Shown piece by piece: positions 33,606 through 42,375 of a DNA stretch of 54,345 bases. The notes under the pieces are model-generated. The model was not told the origin of the DNA. It saw only the letters and a program-made list of their open reading frames with translations, and did no database searches. Numbering within the stretch: the stretch's first letter is position 1; each line of letters opens with the position of its first letter. The DNA is taken from positions 1-54,345 of the forward strand of contig JBEVJC010000026.1 of the NCBI GenBank assembly GCA_040510375.1, read 5' to 3'. The stretch is from JBEVJC01 sp040510375. GTDB lineage: Bacteria > Bacteroidota > Bacteroidia > Chitinophagales > Chitinophagaceae. The translations under genes were made by a program, and so were the position numbers.

Positions 33606-34739
33606 TCAGTGATTTACAGGAAAATAACATTGGAAAACAGAACCCTCACGAGGGAGACTACGTGTGAGAATGAAACCATCATGCAGTTCCATGATTTTAC
33701 GGGCAATGGCCAGGCCCATACCGGAACCACGGTATTCGTTGCCATGAAGTTTTTCAAAGAGGTTAAAGATCCTTGAAGCATCTTCATCGGCGAAGCCAAT
33801 CCCGTTGTCGATTAAACTGAGGCGGATATATTCGCCTGGCAGGTTTTCACCAACGGCTGTTGTTTTTGTTACATCAACTGTCAGCTTCGGGATGTTTCCC
33901 TCGGGCTGGAATTTGATGGCATTATCTGCAAGATGGAATAGTAACAGGGATACCAGGTCGCGATGTCCGAGCACCGAAGGCCATTCGCCGGTGATCTCTA
34001 TTTGTGTATTGGTTTCGCGGATTTTTACAAGTAATTTTTCCCGCACTTCTTCCATGATGGTACGCAGGTCGATCTCTACCGGAATGGTATCGGGGTTACT
34101 GATCTGCGAGAAGGTAAGGATATCATTTACCAGCAGGTTCATCCGGTTAAGTGCTGATTGCATCCGGCGCATGCTGGCCTTACCGGCATCGCTGAGGTTG
34201 CGGCCCTCCGATTTTACGAGGAATTCAAGTCCGGTATAAAGATGCCTAACGGGTTCCTTGATACTTGTGCTTGTAATGATGGTAAAGGTTGATAATTCTG
34301 CAGATGCACGTTCCAGTTCCCGGTATTTTTTCTCCAGTTGCTGGTTTAATAACTGGAGTTGCTGCTCGGCTTTTATCCGATGGGATACATCATGTGCAAT
34401 GGTCATTACCCCTACAACTTTGTCGCCATCTCCAATAAGAGGTATAAAATGCAATTCACTTAAATGGCGGTGAGGGATATTCCGGTCTGATGGCAGGAAA
34501 CTTTTATGTCCTTTAACTGCAGTGTCAATTGCATGGAGGTAATGGTGGTCGCCAAGCAGGTGAGGGAAAACTTCGGTTAATTCGCGGCCGATTACATCAC
34601 GGGAAGGTATGCCTGTGATTTTTTCAGACGTTTTGTTCCAGGATATGATCTTTTTATCGAGATCAATAGCCATGACGCGGTCGATGCTGCTGTCGTTCAG
34701 CATTTCCGCAAGGGATACCTGTGATGTTAAGTCATACAT
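33606..34739 (-). CDS. PAS-sensor kinase-like protein without the phosphoacceptor histidine
   Basis: A 377-residue cytoplasmic protein: PAS domain (about 8-125), coiled coil (125-150), a HisKA-like dimerisation helix, and a HATPase domain (about 250-375). The ATP-binding motifs are intact: ADNAIKF (N box), DNGIGF (G1) and GSGMGLAIARKI (G2). The H box reads TSTSIKEPVRHL (156-167), where Thr158 stands at the position of the phosphoacceptor His of xSHDLxEPL; the rest of the box is conserved. It therefore probably cannot autophosphorylate in the usual way. The start overlaps the receiver gene end by 8 bases, making it the third gene of the signalling operon. Confidence 0.88.
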   Translation of the reverse strand: MYDLTSQVSLAEMLNDSSIDRVMAIDLDKKIISWNKTSEKITGIPSRDVIGRELTEVFPHLLGDHHYLHAIDTAVKGHKSFLPSDRNIPHRHLSELHFIPLIGDGDKVVGVMTIAHDVSHRIKAEQQLQLLNQQLEKKYRELERASAELSTFTIITSTSIKEPVRHLYTGLEFLVKSEGRNLSDAGKASMRRMQSALNRMNLLVNDILTFSQISNPDTIPVEIDLRTIMEEVREKLLVKIRETNTQIEITGEWPSVLGHRDLVSLLLFHLADNAIKFQPEGNIPKLTVDVTKTTAVGENLPGEYIRLSLIDNGIGFADEDASRIFNLFEKLHGNEYRGSGMGLAIARKIMELHDGFILTRSLPREGSVFQCYFPVNH

Positions 34740-35091
34740 GTTTTTCTACCATTTCTAGTAAGCTCTTTAGTCTGAATGGCTTTTCAAGATATCCGTCAGC
34801 TCCGGCTTCAATACTAAGCGGTCCGATTTCCGGATTGGCCGACAACATGATTACCGGAATTCCTGCAGTTGAGTCCTGTGCTTTCAGGAAGCGGCAAATA
34901 TCAAGCCCATCTACCCCGGAGAGTTGTTTATCAAGGATAAAGAGATCTGGTATTTCAAAATCATTATTCAGCAAAGGATCGCCGTTCGGCACTACAGTGA
35001 GTGCGTACCCTGCTCTTTCAAAAATCAGGGTGATGGCATCCTGCATAGCCGGATCGTCTTCTGCAATTATAATCTTTTTATTGAAGTTCAT
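34732..35091 (-). CDS. Single-domain response regulator receiver
   Basis: A 119-residue receiver domain without an output domain. The acidic pair is IIAEDDPAM (Asp12, Asp13), the phosphoacceptor Asp is in FILDKQLSGVDG (about residue 54), the Thr/Ser switch is in VIMLSA, and the conserved Lys is in YLEKPF. It is a CheY-like phosphorelay or protein-interaction output. It overlaps the end of the CheB-CheR-kinase gene by 14 bases and the start of the degenerate kinase gene by 8, so the three are co-translated in that order. Confidence 0.93.
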   Translation of the reverse strand: MNFNKKIIIAEDDPAMQDAITLIFERAGYALTVVPNGDPLLNNDFEIPDLFILDKQLSGVDGLDICRFLKAQDSTAGIPVIMLSANPEIGPLSIEAGADGYLEKPFRLKSLLEMVEKHV

Positions 35092-38000
35092 GTGATTTAT
35101 AAGGAATAGTAAAGTAAAATGTGGAACCCTTACCAGGCCTGCTTTCTACCCAAATTTTCCCGTTATGTCTTTTTACGATCTCAGAACTGATATAAAGTCC
35201 CAGTCCGAGGCCCGGATAAGTCTGGATTTTCGGATTATTGGTCCGGTCAAATCTGTCAAAAATCTTACCAGTTGAATCGGGTGTCATTCCGATGCCGGGA
35301 TCTGTAACCGATACCTGCACTGCGTTACCCAGATTTGTGGAACTTATCAGGATATCTCCCCCGTCGGGTGTATACTTTATAGCATTTGTGAGCAGGTTAT
35401 TGATAACCTGGCCGATCCGTTCGCGATCAGCGGTGACTTTTTCAATACTCCCTTCCCTGACAATCAGGTTATGCCGGGAGGTAAGTGACTGAAGGTCTGC
35501 TACCTGGTCATTGATCAATTGATTAAGATCAAACTCTTCCGGCTGGAAAATCAATTGACCCTCTGCGATCCGGGTTGTATCAAGAAGGTGGCTGATCAGG
35601 ATAGTCAGCCGGTCAACCTGGCCGTCGAGCCGGTTCATCAGTTCAGCACTTTTAATATCATTTGCATCAAGGAACATATCGCGCAGTACTTCTGCATAGG
35701 CCTTGATACTGGTTACCGGTGTTTTTAATTCATGACTGGCGATCCCGATAAACTGGTCCTTCTGTTGTTCCAGGATTTTTCCTGCAGTCATATCCCGGGC
35801 TATCTTAACCAGTCCTTCCCTGCCCTGGCGCAGACGGTTGGTGACCCCCGATACATAAAAACGGGTATTGTCTTTCCGGAGGTGCCAGCGTTCATCATCG
35901 GCCCGGCCATACTCCATGGCGGTGGTGATTTCCTGTTGTGGAACATCTTCCACCCGGTCTTCCGGTGTAAAGATCATTTCAAAATGCTGTCCGATTGCTT
36001 CCATAGATTCAAAGCCGAACATCTTTTCTGCTCCGGGGTTCCATCCGGTAATCACTCCCCTGGTATCGAGGGTGATGATGGCATAGTCCGCGATACTATC
36101 CATTACAAACCGAAGGTGTTCTTCATTACGGCGGCGTTGTTGTTCGGCCCTGATTTTTTGTATGGTATTCCAGGTACGTTCCGAAACTTCTTTAACCAGG
36201 TGGTAGTCCTGGTCGTCCCAGTCTACACGTTTATCAATCAGGAAATAAAAACAGGCTTCCAGTTTCCCTTCGGTTTTTAATGGCAGTAACAGTGATGACT
36301 GGTCGTTCGAACTCTCCAGCACAATGAATGGCTCTGCCCGTGATTCAATCTTTAACTGGTCAAGACCCTTCCATTCATTTTCAAAATCGGTGTTGTCCAC
36401 CTCTTCCAAATCGTAACGTGACCATTGTTCCCTGATCGATCTGGCTCCGCTGATATGGTTAATCTCCATATAGACGGCGCGATCTATTGCCAACTGTTCA
36501 CCGATTGCTTTTAATACAAACCTGATCATGCTGTCCGGATCACCCATGATGGACAGCCTGTCGCTCAGTTCCAGCAGGAAACGTTGATGCTGTTCGGTTT
36601 TCCGGATGGATTGCTCTGCCTTTTTTAATGGAGTGATATTTACAAAAGTGATGACTACCCCATTAATATGATCTTCTGTTGTACGGTAAGGTAATAACCG
36701 CATCATGAAAAACTGGTCGTCGGTTGTTTCCACTTCACGTTCGATGGTGACAAGCCGTTCCATTACAATAGCTGCATCCTTCAGTACATCCTGTTCTTTC
36801 AATCTGCTGGAAATATCTGTCAGCGAGCGTCCGATATCGTGGGAAATCAGATTAAAGATCTGTCGCACGCTAGGGGTAAAAAGTTTCACCAGGTAGGAAC
36901 GGTCCAGGAAGATGGTACCGATATCGGTTGAATTAATCAGGTTCTGGAAATTGTTGTTCGACTGGGAGAGTTCGTCGATTTTTACTTTCAGTTCCTGGTT
37001 TACGGTAACCAGTTCTTCATTGATCGACTGGAGTTCTTCCTTGCTTGTTTCCAGTTCTTCGGCAGCGGAGCGCAATTCTTCATTGATAGCCTGCAACTCT
37101 TCGTTGGATGCCTTGAGTTCTTCCGTTTGTACTTCGTACTGTTCTACCGAATTCCGGAGTTGGACTTTTGAACGCATCAGTTCATCTTCGAGGTGTTCGG
37201 CCACCGGGCTGGGACCCGTAATATGGATGGCTTCATCTTCTTCCGGCACATCACCCGCTTCCTGGATGATGATGAGGATGAATCCCTGACCCACATCATC
37301 TTTCCTCAATACAGGGCGGATATGTATGTTGACAGATACGGCCGGATCGGTGAGTTTAAGATGCTGGATTTCCAGGTTTGTCTGCTGGCGCACGGCCTGG
37401 TAAAGGCCGCTTCGCAGTTCCAGTCGCAGTTCGGGCCGGATCAGTTTCAGTAAATTATTGGATGGTTCACCACCAAGGATCTGAAGATACCTGCCTGCCC
37501 GTTCGGACAGGTGTACGATATCAAAATCCTGGTTAACCACAATGGAAGGCGGTGCATATTGTTCCAGTAAACGCTGGTGAAGATCATTATAGGTAAGCCG
37601 TTCCGTTACACTTTTCTTAGGGATTCCGGCCGACTCCGATGCGGGATCCTGCGATTGGGGAGAAGAAAATTTATCAGGAAGCGGAAAGGAACGTGACACA
37701 ACAGACCGGGTCTGGAATATATGGAACTCTTTGGAAACGGGCAGGTAGAGATCGGCTGAACTTTCGATTGATTCGGATGAGCCGATAAACAGGAAGGCGG
37801 CGGGTTTGAGGGCAAAATGCAGGGTTTCCAGGGCACGTTTCTGGGCAGCCTGGTTGAGATAGATCAGCATGTTGCGGCAGGTGGCCAGGTCGAGATGGGA
37901 GAAAGGCGGGTCCTTGATCAGGTTATGGTTGGCAAACAGCACCAGCTCGCGGAGTTCCCGTTTGATCCGGAAATCATTTCCTTCTTTTATAAAAAAATTA

Positions 38001-39148
38001 TTCAGTCGCTCCGGGGAAACATCAGCCGCATCATTTAATGTATAGATTCCTTCCCTTGCCACTGCGATGGCTGCATCATCAATATCGGTGGCGAAAATCT
38101 GCACCTGAGGTGATTCGGGAACGCCGGTTAATTGTTCCATTAATAACATGGCAATGGAGTAAGCCTCTTCACCGGTAGCGCAACCGGTCACCCATACGCG
38201 GATGCTGTCCATTGAAGTCTTGCCTTTGAGCAGACGTGGAATGATATCTTTTTCGAGAAAGTCAAATGCATCTTTATCCCGGAAAAAATTGGTCACCGAA
38301 ATCAGCAGGTCTTTTAATAAAGCAGCGGCCTCGTCCTTTTCATTTTTCAGGAAGCGGGAGTAATCTTCCAGGCTGGAAAGGTTCCTGACGTTCATCCGGC
38401 GTTCGATTCGCCGGACCATGGTAGCTTTTTTATAGTTGGAAAAGTCGTGTCCGGTTCTTGTCCGCAGTTCCTTAAATATCTCCCGCAATTGTTCTGCCTG
38501 TTCCTTTTCAGGAAGAACGAGGTTTCCATTCTGCTGGGTAGAGTCAAAGCGAAGGCGGTATTCCCGGATGCGGGTGGGAAGCAGGGCTACCTTCGTGATA
38601 TTGTCAGCCAGATCAGTTTCGATGGTGTGATTGGGCATTTCATTAAACTGTGCCTCCATGGGGTCCTGGGCGAGGATAATCCCCCCGTTCTCCTTAATCC
38701 TTTTTATACCCATGGAACCATTTGCGCCGGTGCCGGAAAGTACTACCCCAACCGCCCTTGGGCCAAAGGCATCGGCCAGTGAACGGAAGAAAATATCAAC
38801 AGGTGCGCGTCTCTCTTCAATACTTTCTATCGGGGAGATATTGATTTGTTGTTTCTGAATGGTGAGACTCTTGTTTGGTGGAACTACATACACATGGTCG
38901 GGTTTGATTGTCGTTGATTCATTGACCTGTGTGACGGGCATTTTAGTTGCCAGCTGCAGGATCTCGGCCAGCATACTGTCGTGGTCGGGCGAGAGGTGAA
39001 GTATTACGATATAGGCAATTCCCGAATCGGGTTCTGTGTTGGTGAAAAATTCCTGGAGTGCCTGCACACCACCCGCGGATGCACCGATTCCCACAACGAG
39101 AAAGTTTTCTTTTGTAGTGTCACTGTTGGTAATACCGGCATCAGACAT
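35078..39148 (-). CDS. CheB-CheR-PAS hybrid histidine kinase fusion
   Basis: A 1356-residue cytoplasmic fusion. Order: CheB methylesterase-like domain (about 14-195; Ser24 in GASAGGVQAL, His51 in ILHLSPDH, but Asn143 in GTGANGSMG where CheB has its catalytic Asp), CheR methyltransferase (about 215-490; SAM loop GCATGEE, CRNMLIYL), a long coiled coil of NEEL-type heptads (about 665-740), PAS and GAF-like modules (about 740-1120), and HisKA/HATPase (about 1125-1350; phosphoacceptor His1139 in ASHELKTPV, TNAIKYTP, DPGIGM, GLGLGLYIS). No chemoreceptor or CheA gene is nearby, so the CheB/CheR parts may serve a non-chemotactic sensor. ATG 39148 is preferred over ATG 39154. It leads a three-gene operon. 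Confidence 0.92.
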   Translation of the reverse strand: MSDAGITNSDTTKENFLVVGIGASAGGVQALQEFFTNTEPDSGIAYIVILHLSPDHDSMLAEILQLATKMPVTQVNESTTIKPDHVYVVPPNKSLTIQKQQINISPIESIEERRAPVDIFFRSLADAFGPRAVGVVLSGTGANGSMGIKRIKENGGIILAQDPMEAQFNEMPNHTIETDLADNITKVALLPTRIREYRLRFDSTQQNGNLVLPEKEQAEQLREIFKELRTRTGHDFSNYKKATMVRRIERRMNVRNLSSLEDYSRFLKNEKDEAAALLKDLLISVTNFFRDKDAFDFLEKDIIPRLLKGKTSMDSIRVWVTGCATGEEAYSIAMLLMEQLTGVPESPQVQIFATDIDDAAIAVAREGIYTLNDAADVSPERLNNFFIKEGNDFRIKRELRELVLFANHNLIKDPPFSHLDLATCRNMLIYLNQAAQKRALETLHFALKPAAFLFIGSSESIESSADLYLPVSKEFHIFQTRSVVSRSFPLPDKFSSPQSQDPASESAGIPKKSVTERLTYNDLHQRLLEQYAPPSIVVNQDFDIVHLSERAGRYLQILGGEPSNNLLKLIRPELRLELRSGLYQAVRQQTNLEIQHLKLTDPAVSVNIHIRPVLRKDDVGQGFILIIIQEAGDVPEEDEAIHITGPSPVAEHLEDELMRSKVQLRNSVEQYEVQTEELKASNEELQAINEELRSAAEELETSKEELQSINEELVTVNQELKVKIDELSQSNNNFQNLINSTDIGTIFLDRSYLVKLFTPSVRQIFNLISHDIGRSLTDISSRLKEQDVLKDAAIVMERLVTIEREVETTDDQFFMMRLLPYRTTEDHINGVVITFVNITPLKKAEQSIRKTEQHQRFLLELSDRLSIMGDPDSMIRFVLKAIGEQLAIDRAVYMEINHISGARSIREQWSRYDLEEVDNTDFENEWKGLDQLKIESRAEPFIVLESSNDQSSLLLPLKTEGKLEACFYFLIDKRVDWDDQDYHLVKEVSERTWNTIQKIRAEQQRRRNEEHLRFVMDSIADYAIITLDTRGVITGWNPGAEKMFGFESMEAIGQHFEMIFTPEDRVEDVPQQEITTAMEYGRADDERWHLRKDNTRFYVSGVTNRLRQGREGLVKIARDMTAGKILEQQKDQFIGIASHELKTPVTSIKAYAEVLRDMFLDANDIKSAELMNRLDGQVDRLTILISHLLDTTRIAEGQLIFQPEEFDLNQLINDQVADLQSLTSRHNLIVREGSIEKVTADRERIGQVINNLLTNAIKYTPDGGDILISSTNLGNAVQVSVTDPGIGMTPDSTGKIFDRFDRTNNPKIQTYPGLGLGLYISSEIVKRHNGKIWVESRPGKGSTFYFTIPYKSHELQ

Positions 39149-39231
39149 AAACATCCTTTAAAACAAAATAATGAGGATGAAAGGTAGGCTTAAAAGGTGA
39201 ACACTGTGAATGAACCCATCGTATGAAAAGG

Positions 39232-39630
39232 TCATTTTGGTTTCAATTCTTCCAGTTCTTTTTCTTTTTCCGCAATGATCACCCTGTCTTTTTTAATATC
39301 GATCCGGATTTTTGCATAAAGTCCCATATAGATATTGGCCACCCATACCAACGCGAAAAAACTGATAAGGTATCCCCGCCAGTCGGTATAGACCAGCTGG
39401 AATCCGGTGATGGCCAGCATAGCGATGGTTACATAATGACTGAAACAGTATTCACAGGTAAAGAGGTAAAAGAATTTGCGTTTGAGGAAGATTCCCTGGC
39501 GCGACTGGTCCACACAATACTGACGGGGTTCACGGAAGATTTCTTCCTGGGTGACTGTCCACGCGATACAAGCCACCGGTATTGCCAGTATTAATAATTG
39601 AAAAATAGAAGCGCCCATAGAATGGATCAT
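39232..39630 (-). CDS. Small membrane protein with a conserved Cys-x-x-Cys segment
   Basis: A 132-residue protein with three membrane helices (about 8-25, 62-80 and 86-106) and a charged, coiled-coil-like C-terminus (IIAEKEKELEELKPK). Between helices 1 and 2 lies LFTCEYCFSHYVT, a Cys-x-x-Cys with nearby His, seen in uncharacterised inner-membrane proteins. No known family could be assigned with confidence. It lies 83 bases before the CheB-CheR kinase gene on its downstream side seen from the plus strand, on the same strand, and may be expressed separately. Confidence 0.65.
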   Translation of the reverse strand: MIHSMGASIFQLLILAIPVACIAWTVTQEEIFREPRQYCVDQSRQGIFLKRKFFYLFTCEYCFSHYVTIAMLAITGFQLVYTDWRGYLISFFALVWVANIYMGLYAKIRIDIKKDRVIIAEKEKELEELKPK

Positions 39631-39998
39631 GAGTTAATTTTTTTATATCTGTATTCAGGACAAGAACCCTGCCGTCCAGGTTGTGGCTTCGCCCAACAGT
39701 TGTTAGTATGACCTGGGATTGAAACCTTGGCATGATATTTTTATGTATACAAGTTAAGGGGATTCTACTATTATCCGGTTTTACCCGGGATTTAAACTAT
39801 CACCCCCGATCCTTACCTTTAGTAATACCTGTCACGGCCATCAGACCTCACTCAACCGGCCGCAAATACATAGCGTAGTATTCTTCAACGCACCATTTTA
39901 TCCATACATCATTTCGAATTCCTGTTGTCTTCTGTCTCCGGACAAAGTTGATCAGCATTATTGTTTTCCGGTTTTATAATGATCGTTTAAAAACTACC
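39631..39998 (+). other. Divergent spacer without a recognisable gene
   Basis: About 370 bases between the small membrane protein gene and the AAA+-like regulator gene. It contains stops in all frames, no tRNA and no strong hairpin. The AAA+-like frame stays open up to 39948, but the extra 17 codons look non-coding. Confidence 0.5.
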
Positions 39999-40907
39999 AT
40001 GGACCACCAGCAACTTATCCTTTCAACGAGTCAACCCGACACGGTTGAACAAATTAATTTTATTGCATCATCTGACGAGCATGTATTGTTATTCGGACCC
40101 AGGGATTCCGGTAAGGAATGGGTGGCCGAATTAATACATGACCTGAGCGGACGGAATGAGCGACCGTTCCTGATTATTAGTTGTGTGAGCTCAGCTACCT
40201 ATAATATACTGGTGGAATTATCATATCCGATCCGTCGGGAACTTGGCGAGCTGATGAAGTTACGTGAAGAAGGTTTACTGGAGTCGGTGTCAGGTGGAAC
40301 GGTCTGGCTGAATAACCTGACGGAACTACCTCTTTATGAACAGAAGAAACTGATCGACCGGATTACGGATCAGTTGGGCTGCCGGGTTATAACAGGTGTA
40401 AGTAAACCTGCCGGCGCCAGGGCTGCAAATGATCAGTCGGCCGAATTGTTTTCCGAAAAAGTCACCCTTAACCTGCCGCCGCTGCGTAATCACCGGAAGA
40501 ATATCCAGTTCTTTATTAATTATTTCCTGGCGAAGACTAACCTGGAATGGAACCGCACGGTTCCGGGTTTTACAGAGGAAGCAGCTGAATTGCTGGTTAG
40601 TTATGCCTGGCCCGGGAATCTTACTGAACTACGTGATACAATCAGGGAAGCCGTATTTCTTGGAAAGAACGGAGAGGCAGTACCAGCGGGCATCCTGCCT
40701 CAATCCGTGAGGAATTACCAGTCGCAGGATCCCCTTTTCCTGAAGAAGGCGGTATTAAAGGCTGAGTATGACCTGATATGCAAAACGCTCTATGAAACAC
40801 GGAATAATAAACGGAAGGCAGCAGAAATCCTGAAGATCAGCCGGAAGACCTTATATAGTAAGATGCGGATTTTCCAGGATGTGAACCGCCAGGGATCAGC
40901 GGCCTGA
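39999..40907 (+). CDS. Degenerate sigma-54-activator-like AAA+ protein with Fis-type HTH
   Basis: A 302-residue protein with the overall plan of an NtrC-type central domain plus Fis-type DNA-binding domain. Walker A-like GPRDSGKE is at 33-40. The GAFTGA loop that contacts sigma-54 is absent: residues 72-99 run from VELSYPIRRELGELMKLREE straight to GLLESVSGG. Walker B reads GGTVWLNN (99-106), with both acidic residues replaced by Asn. The later SYAWPGNLTELRD helix and the C-terminal HTH (NKRKAAEILKISRKTLYSKM, 270-289) are intact. It should bind DNA but is not expected to hydrolyse ATP or open sigma-54 promoters. ATG 39999 (MDHQQL) is preferred to 39948. Confidence 0.85.
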   Translation: MDHQQLILSTSQPDTVEQINFIASSDEHVLLFGPRDSGKEWVAELIHDLSGRNERPFLIISCVSSATYNILVELSYPIRRELGELMKLREEGLLESVSGGTVWLNNLTELPLYEQKKLIDRITDQLGCRVITGVSKPAGARAANDQSAELFSEKVTLNLPPLRNHRKNIQFFINYFLAKTNLEWNRTVPGFTEEAAELLVSYAWPGNLTELRDTIREAVFLGKNGEAVPAGILPQSVRNYQSQDPLFLKKAVLKAEYDLICKTLYETRNNKRKAAEILKISRKTLYSKMRIFQDVNRQGSAA

Positions 40908-40989
40908 TTCAGGCATATGTTTTGCAACTGGCGATTAATCAATTCACGGAGAACGGCCAACAGGTCGCGTTCCATAAAAAAAAGCAAAC

Positions 40990-41220
40990 ATGAAAAAGAT
41001 TTTTATTGCGTGTTTAGTAACAGTGGTTTTCAGCGCTTGCAACAATGACAGCAAGACTGATTCAACGGAAGACACGGTATCAACTATGTCGCCTTCGGAT
41101 AACACCGGTTCTTCCATGAATGGTCAGGGAATGGTTGATTCAATGGGTGTTCAGGATAGTGGGATGATGGACAGTACAGGATCGAACGGGCGAATGATGA
41201 GTGACAGCACGCCTCAGTAA
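40990..41220 (+). CDS. Small Ser/Asp/Met-rich lipoprotein
   Basis: A 76-residue protein with a signal peptide and lipobox VFSAC (Cys17). The mature part is low-complexity and disordered, with Asp-Ser/Met-containing repeats such as MVDSMGVQDSGMMDSTG. Function unknown; the Met and Asp content may be a metal or envelope stress feature, but that is speculation. It follows the degenerate AAA+ regulator gene by 82 bases and is closed by a strong terminator. Confidence 0.7.
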   Translation: MKKIFIACLVTVVFSACNNDSKTDSTEDTVSTMSPSDNTGSSMNGQGMVDSMGVQDSGMMDSTGSNGRMMSDSTPQ

Positions 41221-41236
41221 GTGATATTTAAACGAG

Positions 41237-41262
41237 ACCTGCCTGTATTTGTACAGGCAGGT
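41237..41262 (+). terminator. Rho-independent terminator after the small lipoprotein gene
   Basis: Perfect 11-bp stem ACCTGCCTGTA/TACAGGCAGGT (41237-41247 with 41252-41262), loop TTTG, followed by a run of seven Ts. Confidence 0.93.
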
Positions 41263-41291
41263 TTTTTTATTCCGTTTCGGTAAATTGCAGA

Positions 41292-42266
41292 ATGAAAGTT
41301 TTCGTTACCCGTATTATCCCTGAAGAAGGTCTGCAACTTATTCGTGATGCCGGTCACAGCCTTACTATTTACAGTGAAAAAAAGGAATTAACTGCACGTG
41401 AATTAATCGATGCCTGTTTACAGCATGATGCATTACTCAGTGCCGGGCATAATAAACTCGATGATCCATTTTTTACAGCCTGCCGGCACCTGAAAGTGGT
41501 GGCTTTGTATTCGGTTGGTTACGATCATGTGGACCTGAAAGCCGCCGCCAGGGTGGGAGTGCCGGTAAGTAATACGCCGGGTGTGCTCAGTGCTGCAACA
41601 GCAGATACGGCCTTCCTGCTGATGCTGGCTGTTTCACGGAAGGCATTTTTTCTTCATAATACTATTGCAAAAGGCGAATGGGGTTTTTATGAACCCACAG
41701 CAAACCTGGGTATGGAACTCACCGGAAAAACGCTCGGTGTCTTTGGCCTGGGTAAAATTGGTTTCGAAATGGCGAAGCGTTGCCGGGGAGCCTATGATAT
41801 GGAAATCCTTTATCATAACCGTTCTGTTAATGCGGTGGCAGAACAACAGCTGGGTGCCAGGTATGTGTCGTTCGACGAGCTTCTTCAAAAAAGTGATGTA
41901 CTAACTGTACATGCGTCTTTAACTCCTGAAACAAAAGGGTTGTTCAATATTGATCTGTTCCGCAAAATGAAACCCGGTGCTATTTTCATCAACACCGGCC
42001 GGGGTGGACTGCATAATGAAGCCGATCTCCTGAAAGCCTTGCTGGACCGCGAGATCTGGGGTGCGGGTCTGGATGTAACCAATCCCGAACCGATGCTCGC
42101 CGGTAATCCGCTGGTAAACCTGCCAAATGTTGCGGTACTGCCACATATCGGATCAGCCACAATCGAGGCCAGAACTGCCATGGCAAGGATTGCGGCTACC
42201 AACCTGCTTGCCGGACTTGATGGAAGGGATATGCCAAATCTTATTACAGGTGGCGGACCTGAATGA
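41292..42266 (+). CDS. D-2-hydroxyacid dehydrogenase (glyoxylate/hydroxypyruvate reductase-like)
   Basis: A 324-residue NAD(P)-dependent D-2-hydroxyacid dehydrogenase. The substrate-binding domain (residues 1-95 and about 285-324) surrounds a Rossmann domain with GVFGLGKIGFEMAKR. The catalytic residues are present: Arg in INTGRGGLHNE, Glu in DVTNPEP and His in LPHIGSAT. The SVGYDHVDL and NTPGVLSAATADTAFLLM segments are typical of glyoxylate reductases. It probably interconverts a 2-oxo acid and its D-hydroxy acid; the exact substrate is not readable. It starts 30 bases after a terminator and is followed at 109 bases by a sugar kinase gene. Confidence 0.93.
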   Translation: MKVFVTRIIPEEGLQLIRDAGHSLTIYSEKKELTARELIDACLQHDALLSAGHNKLDDPFFTACRHLKVVALYSVGYDHVDLKAAARVGVPVSNTPGVLSAATADTAFLLMLAVSRKAFFLHNTIAKGEWGFYEPTANLGMELTGKTLGVFGLGKIGFEMAKRCRGAYDMEILYHNRSVNAVAEQQLGARYVSFDELLQKSDVLTVHASLTPETKGLFNIDLFRKMKPGAIFINTGRGGLHNEADLLKALLDREIWGAGLDVTNPEPMLAGNPLVNLPNVAVLPHIGSATIEARTAMARIAATNLLAGLDGRDMPNLITGGGPE

Positions 42267-42375
42267 ATGGGTGTTGCAGGGTGGGGCTGGCAACGTGTGC
42301 CCCTTCCCCGCCGGAGGTGCAGTTGTTTGCTCCGGTCAGCAATGAAAATGTCCTGAACTTCCTTACATTTAATTT

